This document shows, in pieces, positions 1 through 7,318 of a DNA stretch of 64,000 nucleotides. The stretch is from G051903925 sp051903925. Lineage in GTDB: Bacteria; Pseudomonadota; Alphaproteobacteria; Zavarziniales; Zavarziniaceae. The stretch is from contig NZ_CP173678.1 of NCBI RefSeq assembly GCF_051903925.1, positions 4,278,001 through 4,342,000 on the forward strand, given 5' to 3'. A program made the position numbers and the translations under genes. Each line of letters begins with the position of its first letter. Position 1 is the stretch's first letter. Under the pieces are notes generated by a model that was not told the origin of the DNA, searched no databases, and worked only from the letters and a program-made list of their open reading frames with translations.

Positions 1-1
1 G

Positions 2-529
2 CGCTGGAGCCGCGTGGGGCGGCGCCCCATCGCCATGATCGTGGAGCCAGAGCTGGCGCTGATCGCGCGGCCCGACCTGGCGGAGGTCCTGTCCGGTCTT
101 TTGACACGGCACGGCCTGGCGCCGCGGGACCTGGACCTGGCGCTGAGCGAGGACATGCTGCTCGACCTTGGCGACCGCGCGGCCCCCACCCTGGAGCGCC
201 TGCGCCGCCTGGGTGTCGCCACCAGCATCAGCGATTTTGGCGCCGGCTTCTCGTCCCTTGCCCGGCTGCGCGGCCTGCCGGTTGAAGGCCTGATCCTTGG
301 CCCAACCTTCACCCGCTACCTGGGAGATGAGGGCGGTGGCGCGATGGTCGATGCGCTGGTGGCGCTGGGTCATGCGCTGGGCCTGACCGTGACGGCCGAT
401 GGCATCGAGTCGGAAGCGGACCTGGCCCGCCTGCGCCAGGCCGGCTGCGACCAGGTCCAGGGACCGGCCACCGGCGGTTGGCAGTCGCTGCCGCTGGCCT
501 TGGCGGCGCTGCCGCCCGACCTGGGTTGA
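2..529 (+). CDS. EAL-domain protein, C-terminal part, catalytically degenerate (5' end outside window)
   Basis: The frame is open to the left edge. Its first residues (RWSRVGRRPIAMIVEPE) line up with the 'LLRW..P..G.I.P..F' opening of EAL domains, so a true start must lie upstream; the GTG at 14 is internal to the domain. EAL proteins hydrolyse cyclic di-GMP or bind it as receptors. Key catalytic positions are missing. The DDFG motif reads SDFG (codon at 230), the 'LPVD.LKID' segment reads LPVEGLILG (Lys and Asp lost), and AEGVE reads ADGIE. The fold is kept (SDFGAGFSSLARLRGLPV and GCDQVQGP are typical), so this is probably a non-enzymatic EAL module. It could be the tail of a GGDEF-EAL or a stand-alone regulatory EAL protein. 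The family is clear; the rest of the architecture is invisible. Confidence 0.85.
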   Translation, partial: RWSRVGRRPIAMIVEPELALIARPDLAEVLSGLLTRHGLAPRDLDLALSEDMLLDLGDRAAPTLERLRRLGVATSISDFGAGFSSLARLRGLPVEGLILGPTFTRYLGDEGGGAMVDALVALGHALGLTVTADGIESEADLARLRQAGCDQVQGPATGGWQSLPLALAALPPDLG

Positions 530-698
530 GGGCCAGGACACCCGAGCCGAACCAGCGGATTACCTGAACGGTGTCAGGGCATGCCGGGAATGCCTTCCCC
601 GGGCGCCCCGCCCCCTGTAGATTCAGACCCGGGCGAACACGGGTTCGTGACTGCCGAGCTGGCAGGACTGGCACTCGTGGGCGAAGGCGCGGGAGATC

Positions 699-1325
699 AT
701 GGGTCGGTCGGGGTCGCAGACACAGTTCGTGCAGGGGAATGCGCGTGGCGTTTCCATCGGGAAGGCGCTGGCACCGATGGCTGTGCTGGGCCTTGCTCTG
801 CTGCTGGGCGCCTGCGCCACCCAGCTCTCCGCCGAACCGCCGGTGCCCGCCCCGCCTCCCATGACCGCCCGCGCGCCCGCCAGCGACCTGCCCGTCGTCA
901 CCGCGCGGACGGTGCCACCGCTGCCACGGCCCCGGCCGGCCGATGTGCCGCCGCCACGTCCGGCTACGACCCAGGCGGCGGCAGCGCCCGCCGAGGCGCC
1001 GCCCCCTGCCTCCGCCCCCACGCAGGCGCCACCGCGGGTGGAGGTCCAGGCCGCGCTGAAGCCACCCCCTCGAATCAACCCCGTGGGCCTCGACACGCCC
1101 GCGCTGCTGCGTGCGTTCGGCGAGCCCGAGCGTCGCAGCGAAGAACCGCCGGCCCAGGTCTGGCGCTATGGCAATGGTGAGTGCGCCGTGAACTTCTATC
1201 TCTACCTCGACGTTGCCCGGAATCAGTTCCGGGTGGTCCACGCCAGGCTGGCCCAGGGGCGGCCCCAGCCGGGCGCCGTCGACGAATGCCTCTCGCGCCT
1301 GGCGGCCAACCATGGCCAGTCCTGA
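699..1325 (+). CDS. Small proline-rich lipoprotein of unknown function
   Basis: A 208-residue protein. It has a short N-region, a hydrophobic stretch (APMAVLGLALLLGAC) ending in a lipobox Leu-Leu-Gly-Ala-Cys, and a Pro/Ala-rich linker at about residues 45-125. The C-terminal domain of about 80 residues carries LLRAFGEPERR, VWRYGNGECAVNFYLY and a terminal Cys. That domain resembles small alphaproteobacterial lipoproteins with a SmpA-like look, but I cannot name a family securely. The ATG at 699 has GGGAG a few bases upstream; GTG 729 and ATG 777 are possible later starts that would still keep the lipobox. The last 14 bp overlap the downstream response regulator start, which suggests translational coupling and a role near that two-component system, perhaps as an envelope sensor accessory. 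That role is inference. Confidence 0.7.
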   Translation: MGRSGSQTQFVQGNARGVSIGKALAPMAVLGLALLLGACATQLSAEPPVPAPPPMTARAPASDLPVVTARTVPPLPRPRPADVPPPRPATTQAAAAPAEAPPPASAPTQAPPRVEVQAALKPPPRINPVGLDTPALLRAFGEPERRSEEPPAQVWRYGNGECAVNFYLYLDVARNQFRVVHARLAQGRPQPGAVDECLSRLAANHGQS

Positions 1326-2064
1326 GCCCGGGGCCGACGAGCACCTGCTGCTCGTCGACGACGATTCCCTGTTCGCGGACACCCTGTCCGGCAACCTGGA
1401 GGACGAAGGCTATCGCGTGACCTGCGCGTCCGACGGGGCGGCGGCGCTGTCCCTGCTGGACGGGCACCGCTATGACCTGATCCTGCTGGACTGGCGCATG
1501 CCGGGCATGGACGGCCTGTCGGCGCTGAAGGCGATCCGAGCCCGGCTGCCGGACCTTCCCGTGATCTTCCTGACCTCGCTCGCCGATCCGCTCTACGAGG
1601 AAGCGGCGCTCGACCGCGGGGCCGTCGACTTCGTGGAAAAGAACCGCAGCCTGGGCGTGATCCTGAAGCGCATCCGGCTGAGCCTGGACCGCGTGCGCCA
1701 GGCCGCGGCCAGCGGGGGGGAGGCCAAGCCCCAACCGATCGCCACGGACGAGGGGATCCGCCTGGACGTGGCCAGCGGCCGCGCCTTCTGGCGCGGGCAG
1801 GAAGTGCCGCTGACCCTGAGCGAGTTCCGCGTTGTGCGCCTGATGGTCGAGCGCAATGGCGGCGACGTCACGTTCCGCGAACTGTATGACGCCGTGCGGG
1901 GCGAGAACTTCCGCGCCGGCAGTGGCGAGGACGGCTACCGCGCCAATGTGCGGGCAATGATCAAGCGCATCCGGGCCAAGTTCAAGGAACTGGACGACGG
2001 CTTCGACCGCATCGACACCTATGCCGGCTTCGGCTATCGCTGGCTGCCGCATCCCCCGCGTTGA
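1312..2064 (+). CDS. OmpR-family two-component response regulator
   Basis: A 250-residue regulator. The receiver domain (about residues 11-125) has the acidic pair D16/D17, phospho-acceptor D60 in LILLDWRMPGMDG, T88 and K110. A winged-helix Trans_reg_C DNA-binding domain follows at about 150-248 (TLSEFRVVRLMVERNGG, then a terminal YAGFGYRW hairpin). The start at ATG 1312 puts LLLVDDD right at the beginning of the receiver, and it lies inside the 3' end of the lipoprotein gene. The cognate kinase begins 13 bp downstream. Lipoprotein, regulator and kinase therefore look like one transcription unit. The DNA target and signal are unknown. The pairing resembles envelope-sensing systems such as ChvI/ChvG, but I would not assign that name from sequence alone. 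Confidence 0.92.
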   Translation: MASPEPGADEHLLLVDDDSLFADTLSGNLEDEGYRVTCASDGAAALSLLDGHRYDLILLDWRMPGMDGLSALKAIRARLPDLPVIFLTSLADPLYEEAALDRGAVDFVEKNRSLGVILKRIRLSLDRVRQAAASGGEAKPQPIATDEGIRLDVASGRAFWRGQEVPLTLSEFRVVRLMVERNGGDVTFRELYDAVRGENFRAGSGEDGYRANVRAMIKRIRAKFKELDDGFDRIDTYAGFGYRWLPHPPR

Positions 2065-2077
2065 GCCCGCTGGCCCA

Positions 2078-3631
2078 ATGTCCGTGACCGCCCTTCCCGG
2101 TGCACCCGCTGCGGCGGCACCGGACCCCGCCGGGCCGGCGCCCGGGCCACCGATCGGGCGCTTTCGCCGCGTGCTGCGGTCGCTGTGGTTCCGCATCACG
2201 CTGCTGCTTGTCGTCTTCATCCTGGTGCCGGTTGTGCTCTATGGCGTGTTCGAGCGGGCCGAGGGATCGCGCCGCGAACTGCTGCAGAACACCCTCCGCG
2301 AGATGGGGACGATCCTGGCCGCGGCGATCCAGCCCCTGACGCAGAGGGGCGACGGCGCGCCCTATCCCAGCCTGCAGACCGACCTTGCGCGCTACCAGAC
2401 CGAGGCGGTGAGCATCAAGCTGCTGTTCCGGCCAGCCGACCTGCAGGGCAGCGCGGGCAGCGGCTTCTTCTATGTGGCGGCGGCGCCGGCCATCCCGCCC
2501 GAGGACCTGGCGGCCGAGCGCGCCCTGCTGATCGAGTCGGGCGTGCTGAACCGGATGGGGGAAAGCTGTTCGCGCTCCATCTCGCTTTCGATGCGCGTGA
2601 CGCGCGGCGATTCCAGCGAGCTCGTCACCTCGATCACGCCGGTCCGGACCGATGCAGGCTGCTGGGGCGTCGTCCTGGCGCAGAACGGGCAGCGGGTGGC
2701 TGGCCTGGAACAGCCCTTCTGGCAGTCCTACGAGGTGCGCATCGCGGCGGTGACCTATGGCCTGCTGGCCCTGATCAGCCTGGGCGTGCTGTTCGAACTC
2801 TATCGCAGCCTGCAGCGCTTTGGCCGGCAGGCCCGCGCGGTGCAGCGGCGCGAGCCGGGCGTGCAGTTCGTGTCCGACAACGCCATGCCCGAACTGGACG
2901 GCGTCGCCCGCGAGTTCGACCGCATGGTGGCACAATTACGGGCCTCCGCCGACACGCTGCGCCAGACGGCGGAGGAGACGGCGCACGCCTTCAAGACGCC
3001 GCTGGCCATCATCCAGCAGGCCCTGGAGCCGGTGCGCCGCCGCGCGGTGGGGGACGAGCGCCTGACCCGCGCGCTGACCGCGATCGGCGCCAGCCTGCAG
3101 CGGCTCGACGCGCTGGTTGCCTCGACCCGACAGCTGGAGCGCGCCAATGCCGCGGTCCTGGACCCGCCGCGGGAGCAGATTGCCCTGTCGGAACAGGTGG
3201 AGAGGATCGTCGCGTCCTATGGTGGCGAGGGCGAGGTCGCGGTCGCCGGGCAGATCGCTCCGGGCCTGAAGATCCGGGGTGGCGGCGAGCTGATCGAGAT
3301 CGTGATGGAGAACCTGATCGACAATGCGATCAGCTTCTCCCCGGCGGAGGCACAGGTCGACGTGGTCCTGGCCCGCGACGGGGCGCAGGCCGTGCTCCAG
3401 GTGATGGACCGGGGGCCAGGGGTGGCCCCCGAAAAGCTGGAACGGATCTTCGAGCGCTATTATTCCGAGCGGCCCGGCATGGTGCCGACCGCCCAGCCCG
3501 GCACCACGCACCAGGGCATGGGCCTGTGGCTGGTCCGCCGCAATGTGGAGGCGATGGGCGGTACCGTCGCCGCGACCCCGCGCGATGGCGGCGGCCTGGT
3601 CATCAGCGTCCGCCTGCCATTGGCCGGCTGA
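2078..3631 (+). CDS. Membrane sensor histidine kinase, partner of the upstream OmpR-type regulator
   Basis: A 517-residue kinase. A Pro/Ala-rich cytoplasmic N-tail is followed by TM1 (about 37-58), then a periplasmic sensor of about 160 residues carrying two Cys (in ESCSRS and DAGCWG) that could pair. TM2 spans about 221-243, followed by a HAMP-like linker. The H-box is EETAHAFKTPL, with the phosphorylated His at residue 303. HATPase_c has the N-box ENLIDNAISF (Asn416), the G1 box DRGPGVAP and the G2 box QGMGLWLV. Choosing ATG 2078 gives a 13-bp gap to the regulator; longer in-frame starts would run into the regulator. It autophosphorylates on His and passes the phosphate to Asp60 of the neighbouring regulator. 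It ends 4 bp from the convergent MFS gene, with no visible terminator hairpin between them. Confidence 0.92.
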   Translation: MSVTALPGAPAAAAPDPAGPAPGPPIGRFRRVLRSLWFRITLLLVVFILVPVVLYGVFERAEGSRRELLQNTLREMGTILAAAIQPLTQRGDGAPYPSLQTDLARYQTEAVSIKLLFRPADLQGSAGSGFFYVAAAPAIPPEDLAAERALLIESGVLNRMGESCSRSISLSMRVTRGDSSELVTSITPVRTDAGCWGVVLAQNGQRVAGLEQPFWQSYEVRIAAVTYGLLALISLGVLFELYRSLQRFGRQARAVQRREPGVQFVSDNAMPELDGVAREFDRMVAQLRASADTLRQTAEETAHAFKTPLAIIQQALEPVRRRAVGDERLTRALTAIGASLQRLDALVASTRQLERANAAVLDPPREQIALSEQVERIVASYGGEGEVAVAGQIAPGLKIRGGGELIEIVMENLIDNAISFSPAEAQVDVVLARDGAQAVLQVMDRGPGVAPEKLERIFERYYSERPGMVPTAQPGTTHQGMGLWLVRRNVEAMGGTVAATPRDGGGLVISVRLPLAG

Positions 3632-3635
3632 GGGT

Positions 3636-4811
3636 TCAGGCAGACGCGGCCGCCGAGCGCCGTCCCGCCAGGTGGATCAGCCCGGCGCCGACCGCCGCGG
3701 CCAAGCCGGCCGCCACCGCGCCGGTCCAGCCCCAGGGCTCCCAGACCAGCCCCGCGATCAGGGAGCCGCTCGCCCCGCCGGCGAAGTAGATCGTCATGAA
3801 GAACGCGTTGATCCGGCTGCGTGCCGCGGGATCCAGGGCAAAGATGCGCGACTGGTTGCCGATCAGCGCCACCTGGATGCCAAGGTCCAGCACGATCGTA
3901 CCCACGATCAGCGCGACCAGGCTGTGCGGCGCCAGGGCCACCACGACATAGCCCGCGACCAGCAGCGCGATGCCAAGGCTGAGAACCCGGTCGGGTCCGC
4001 CCTTGTCCGCCATGCGACCGGCCAGGGGTGCGCCCAACGCCCCCACGGCACCGATCAGGCCAAAGGCGCCGGCCACCTGAGGCCCCATGCCCAGGTCGGC
4101 CAAATGCGGCGTCAGGTCGACCCAGAAAATGGCGAAGGCCGCGAACAGGCAGGCGCCATTGAACGCGGCAAAGCGCAGGTCCCGGTGCCGGCGCCCCAGA
4201 TCCAGGGTGGAGCGCAGCAGGGCGGGATAGGGCTCGTGCGTCATGGCCTCGGCCCTTGGCAGGGCCCGCCACAGGACCAGGCCCAGCACGCTCATCAGGA
4301 CCGCACTCAGCCCATAGACCGCCCGCCAGCCAAAGGCATCGCCCAGGAACCCGGCAGCGAAGCGCGCGACCAGGATGCCCAGCAACAGGCCGCTCATGAC
4401 CGTGCCCACGACTTGGCCGCGCCGCGCATCGGGCGCCAGATGCGCTGCAAAGGGGACGACCTGTTGCGCCAGCGTCGCGAACAGGCCCATGCCGAAGCTG
4501 GCAATTGCCAGCAGCGGCAGGCTGGGCGACGCCGCGACCAGGACCAGGCTGGCGACCAGCAGGCCGCACAGGACCAGGATCACCCGCTTGCGCTCGAACC
4601 GGTCGCCCAGGGGCCCGAACAGGAACAGGCCCGCGGCATAGCCCAGCTGCGTCGCCATCGCGACGCCGGCAATCGCCGCCACGCCCACCTGGAAATCGGC
4701 CGCGATCACGTTGATCAGCGGCTGCGCCAAGTAATTGTTGCCGACCGCCGCCCCGCAGGTCACCGCCATCAGCAGCACCAGGCCGCGCGGCATCGGGTTG
4801 GACACGGTCAT
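3636..4811 (-). CDS. MFS transporter (12-TM, putative drug/metabolite exporter)
   Basis: About 391 residues, strongly hydrophobic with about 12 predicted helices. The MFS loop signature between helices 2 and 3 reads GPLGDRFERKRV, and a second half-repeat reads GRMADKGGPDRV. The family is proton-coupled secondary transport across the inner membrane; substrates cannot be deduced. ATG 4811 (MTVSNPMPRG) is preferred because GGAG lies about 11 bp upstream; an in-frame GTG at 4865 would add 18 poorly conserved residues. The gene converges with the histidine kinase and is followed at its 5' side by the flavin monooxygenase on the same strand. The roughly 110-bp gap between them makes co-transcription possible but not certain. 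The sequence shows no damage. Confidence 0.85.
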   Translation of the reverse strand: MTVSNPMPRGLVLLMAVTCGAAVGNNYLAQPLINVIAADFQVGVAAIAGVAMATQLGYAAGLFLFGPLGDRFERKRVILVLCGLLVASLVLVAASPSLPLLAIASFGMGLFATLAQQVVPFAAHLAPDARRGQVVGTVMSGLLLGILVARFAAGFLGDAFGWRAVYGLSAVLMSVLGLVLWRALPRAEAMTHEPYPALLRSTLDLGRRHRDLRFAAFNGACLFAAFAIFWVDLTPHLADLGMGPQVAGAFGLIGAVGALGAPLAGRMADKGGPDRVLSLGIALLVAGYVVVALAPHSLVALIVGTIVLDLGIQVALIGNQSRIFALDPAARSRINAFFMTIYFAGGASGSLIAGLVWEPWGWTGAVAAGLAAAVGAGLIHLAGRRSAAASA

Positions 4812-4924
4812 GTGCGCGGCGGCTCCAACGGCGACGGGGGCCACACTCTGGCCCTGCCGCGCCACCGCAGGCAGCCCCTGCCCCGCAACACCGCCCCGCG
4901 CCTGGCGCAGGGCGGAGCCGGCCC

Positions 4925-6292
4925 CTAGGACCGGCCGCCGACGACGCGGGGGCGGAAGCCGGCGCGTGCGAATTCGGGCGCGCCCGGCTTCAGCGACCGG
5001 CCCAGCAGCGTCTCACGCAGCGTGGTGCCGGGATACTCCGTCCGGAACAGGCCGCGCTTCTGCAGGATCGGCACGACCGAACGGGCGAACTGCTCGAACA
5101 TGCCGGGCATCAGGGTCGGCGTCAGGATGAAGCCGTCGCAGCCCTTGGCCTCGAACATTTCCTGCAACTGGTCGGCCACCTGTTCCGGCGTACCGACGAC
5201 CTGAGGGCAGAGTTCGCTGGTGGCAAACCGCTTTGCCGCCTCGCCCAGGGTCAGGTTCTCCTTCGACACGCCCTGCATGATGACATCCATCGATCCGCGC
5301 GAGCCGGCGTCCAGCTCGTGCAGGGCCAGCGGCTTGTCGCGGGCAAAGCCCGACAGGTCGATGCCGGTATGGGCGGAGATCAGGGCGATGCCCACTTCCT
5401 CGTCCACCAGGCTGTTCACATAGGCCTGCTTCTCGCGCGCGATCTCCTCCGTCTCGCCGATGATCGGATCGACCGAAGTCAGGATCGCGCATTCCTCCGG
5501 CGCGCGGCCCAGGTCGGCCATGCGGCCCTTCAGGTCCTGGTAGAATTCCTGCATGTCGGGGATCGAGTGCATCAGGGTGAAGACCAGTTCGGCCCAGCGC
5601 GCGGCGAACTGGCGGCCCCGCTCGGAGGAGCCCGCCTGCATCAGGATCGGCTTGCCCTGGGGGCTGCGCGGCGTGGTCGGGATGCCCTTGGTCTTGATCC
5701 ACTGCCCTTCATAGTTGACGTTCCGGATCTTGGACATGTCGGCAAAGATGCCGCTCTCCTTGTCCATGACCATCGCGTCATGGTCCCAGCCTTCCCACAT
5801 CTGGATGCAGGCCTCGACCACCTCGTCCGCGCGGTCATAGCGCGCGTTCTTGGCGGGGAGCTGGTCAAAGCCCATGTTCTCCGCCTCGCGCGTGGAAGCT
5901 GAGGTGACGATGTTCCAGGCGACGCGCCCACCCGACAGGATGTCCAGCGTCGCCAGCTGTCGCGCCAGGGAATAGGGCGGCACGAAGCTGGTGGAGATCG
6001 TGACCCCCAGGCCCAGGTGCCTGGTCGCCCGGGCCATGTTGGCGATCAGCGGCACGGGGTCCAGAAGGGCAATCTGGCCGCCACGCTCGATCAGCGTGCG
6101 GTTGGGGATCGACAGGATGTCGGCAAAGAAGAAGGCGTCGAATTTCCCCTTCTCCAGCGTCTGGGCCAGCGTCTCCCACCAGACCGGATCCAGGAAGCGG
6201 TTCTCGGCTTCCGGATGGCGCCAGGCGCCATGGTGATGGCAGGTCGGGCCGGTAATCAGGAAGGCGATCAGGTGCATTTCTCGCGATGACAT
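4925..6292 (-). CDS. FMNH2-dependent flavin monooxygenase, NtaA/SnaA/DszA (luciferase-like) family
   Basis: A 455-residue bacterial luciferase-like TIM-barrel protein. It has hallmarks of the NtaA/SnaA/DszA subgroup: HHHGAWRHPEAEN near the N-terminus, FFADILSIPNRT, ISTSFVPPYSLARQLATLD, GGRVAWNIVTS, and a C-terminal GTPEQVADQLQEMFE. Members use FMNH2 from a separate reductase to oxygenate substrates such as nitrilotriacetate, dibenzothiophene sulfone or pristinamycin IIB. The exact substrate cannot be read from sequence. ATG 6292 is chosen because AAGGA sits about 8-9 bp upstream; a TTG two codons earlier also exists. No flavin reductase gene is visible nearby. The adjacent MFS gene could move the substrate or product (inference). 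Confidence 0.9.
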   Translation of the reverse strand: MSSREMHLIAFLITGPTCHHHGAWRHPEAENRFLDPVWWETLAQTLEKGKFDAFFFADILSIPNRTLIERGGQIALLDPVPLIANMARATRHLGLGVTISTSFVPPYSLARQLATLDILSGGRVAWNIVTSASTREAENMGFDQLPAKNARYDRADEVVEACIQMWEGWDHDAMVMDKESGIFADMSKIRNVNYEGQWIKTKGIPTTPRSPQGKPILMQAGSSERGRQFAARWAELVFTLMHSIPDMQEFYQDLKGRMADLGRAPEECAILTSVDPIIGETEEIAREKQAYVNSLVDEEVGIALISAHTGIDLSGFARDKPLALHELDAGSRGSMDVIMQGVSKENLTLGEAAKRFATSELCPQVVGTPEQVADQLQEMFEAKGCDGFILTPTLMPGMFEQFARSVVPILQKRGLFRTEYPGTTLRETLLGRSLKPGAPEFARAGFRPRVVGGRS

Positions 6293-6484
6293 GCGCAACG
6301 TCCTTCATGACCTTGAGCCGATACCGGCTGAAACGATAAAGCGGGACCGCCTAGGCCCGGGTCAAGTATGCGGCACTGCACAAGGTGCAACGCAACAAGG
6401 AACTTTCAAACCACGCTGCGGCAAACCCCCGATGAGCGCGCATTGACCGCAGACTCAAGGGCTTCCGCGCGCTAGAACGCTGCC

Positions 6485-6961
6485 ATGGACCACAAACTGG
6501 AACCGGTCGAGATCCTGGTCGACGGCGATGCCTGCCCGGTCAAGGCGGAAGTGTACCGCGTTTCCGAACGCACGGGCGTGCCCGCGGTCGTCGTCGCCAA
6601 CGCGGTGATCGCCGTGCCGCGGGATGCGCGCGTGCGCCTGGTCGTCGTGGCCGACACCCTGGATGCGGCCGACGACTGGATCGCCGAGCACAGCCGCCCC
6701 GGGACCATCGTGGTCACGGCCGACGTGCCGCTTGCCTCCCGCGCGGTCAAGGCGGGGGCCGCGGTCCTTGCCCCCAATGGCAAGCCCTTCACACCCAATT
6801 CGATCGGCATGGCGCTGGCCACGCGCAACCTGATGGACCAGCTCCGTACCAGCGGCGAGATCACAGGCGGCCCCCGCCCCTTCTCCCCCCGCGACCGCTC
6901 CGCTTTCCTGGGCGCGCTGGATCAGGCGATCACCCGCCTGCGCCGCGCCGGCCATCCTTGA
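6485..6961 (+). CDS. yaiI: UPF0178 family protein YaiI/YqxD
   Basis: A 158-residue protein matching the UPF0178 family over its full length. ILVDGDACPVKAEVYR is at the N-terminus, followed by ADDWIAEHSRPGTIVVTADVPLA, GKPFTPNSIG, and MDQLRTSGEITGGPRPFSPRDRS. The family has a PIN-like/NYN-type fold with conserved acidic residues (Asp in VDGDACP and TADVPLA), suggesting nuclease-like metal binding, but no activity is established. ATG 6485 starts just before the conserved core; no strong Shine-Dalgarno is visible. A small gene follows after 10 bp on the same strand. Confidence 0.93.
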   Translation: MDHKLEPVEILVDGDACPVKAEVYRVSERTGVPAVVVANAVIAVPRDARVRLVVVADTLDAADDWIAEHSRPGTIVVTADVPLASRAVKAGAAVLAPNGKPFTPNSIGMALATRNLMDQLRTSGEITGGPRPFSPRDRSAFLGALDQAITRLRRAGHP

Positions 6962-6971
6962 GGATTCAACC

Positions 6972-7160
6972 TTGAACCGCTCCCGCACCCCCACCGGCAT
7001 CGAACGCCCGGTCAAGCTGAGCCCCAAGGAGATCGCCCGCGCCGTCGACCGCTACGCCGCCAAGACCGGCCACATGAAGGCGCGGATCAAGGCGGACAAG
7101 GAACTAATGGCGGCAGCCCTGGCCGACCACATCGCCCTGCTCCGCCTGATGAAGGGTTGA
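6972..7160 (+). CDS. Small basic hypothetical protein (62 aa)
   Basis: It begins with TTG 6972, ten bases after the yaiI stop, with AGGA at 6961-6964 about seven bases upstream. The protein is Lys/Arg-rich and predicted helical (KLSPKEIARAVDRYAAKTGHMKARIKADKELMAA read in two halves). No domain is recognised. The tight spacing and the plausible ribosome site argue that it is real and co-translated with yaiI. The unusual start codon and short length keep confidence moderate; an internal ATG at 7075 would leave only about 28 residues. A dispersed inverted repeat begins 25 bp after its stop. Confidence 0.45.
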   Translation: MNRSRTPTGIERPVKLSPKEIARAVDRYAAKTGHMKARIKADKELMAAALADHIALLRLMKG

Positions 7161-7185
7161 GGCGCAGGCGTTGCGGTCGCGCCCA

Positions 7186-7305
7186 CATCCTTCGAGACGC
7201 GCGCGTCTCGCGCTCCTCAGGATGACGACGTTTGTGAATTCAGTAGCAAAAACAACAGCGTCATGCTGAGGAGCCGCAAAGCGGCGTCTCGAAGCATCTT
7301 CGCGA
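7186..7305. repeat. Dispersed bipartite inverted repeat, copy 1
   Basis: The arm at 7186-7230 reads CATCCTTCGAGACG... CTCCTCAGGATGACG. The arm at 7258-7305 is its imperfect inverse (CGTCATGCTGAGGAG...CGTCTCGAAGCATC). Each arm also holds a small internal palindrome (GAGACGCGCGCGTCTC in the first). A related element lies at 53497-53608, so this is a dispersed family rather than a local accident. It sits between the convergent small gene and cobQ, where it could also act as a bidirectional 3'-end structure. Confidence 0.85.
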
Positions 7306-7318
7306 CGATTCCGGCCGC

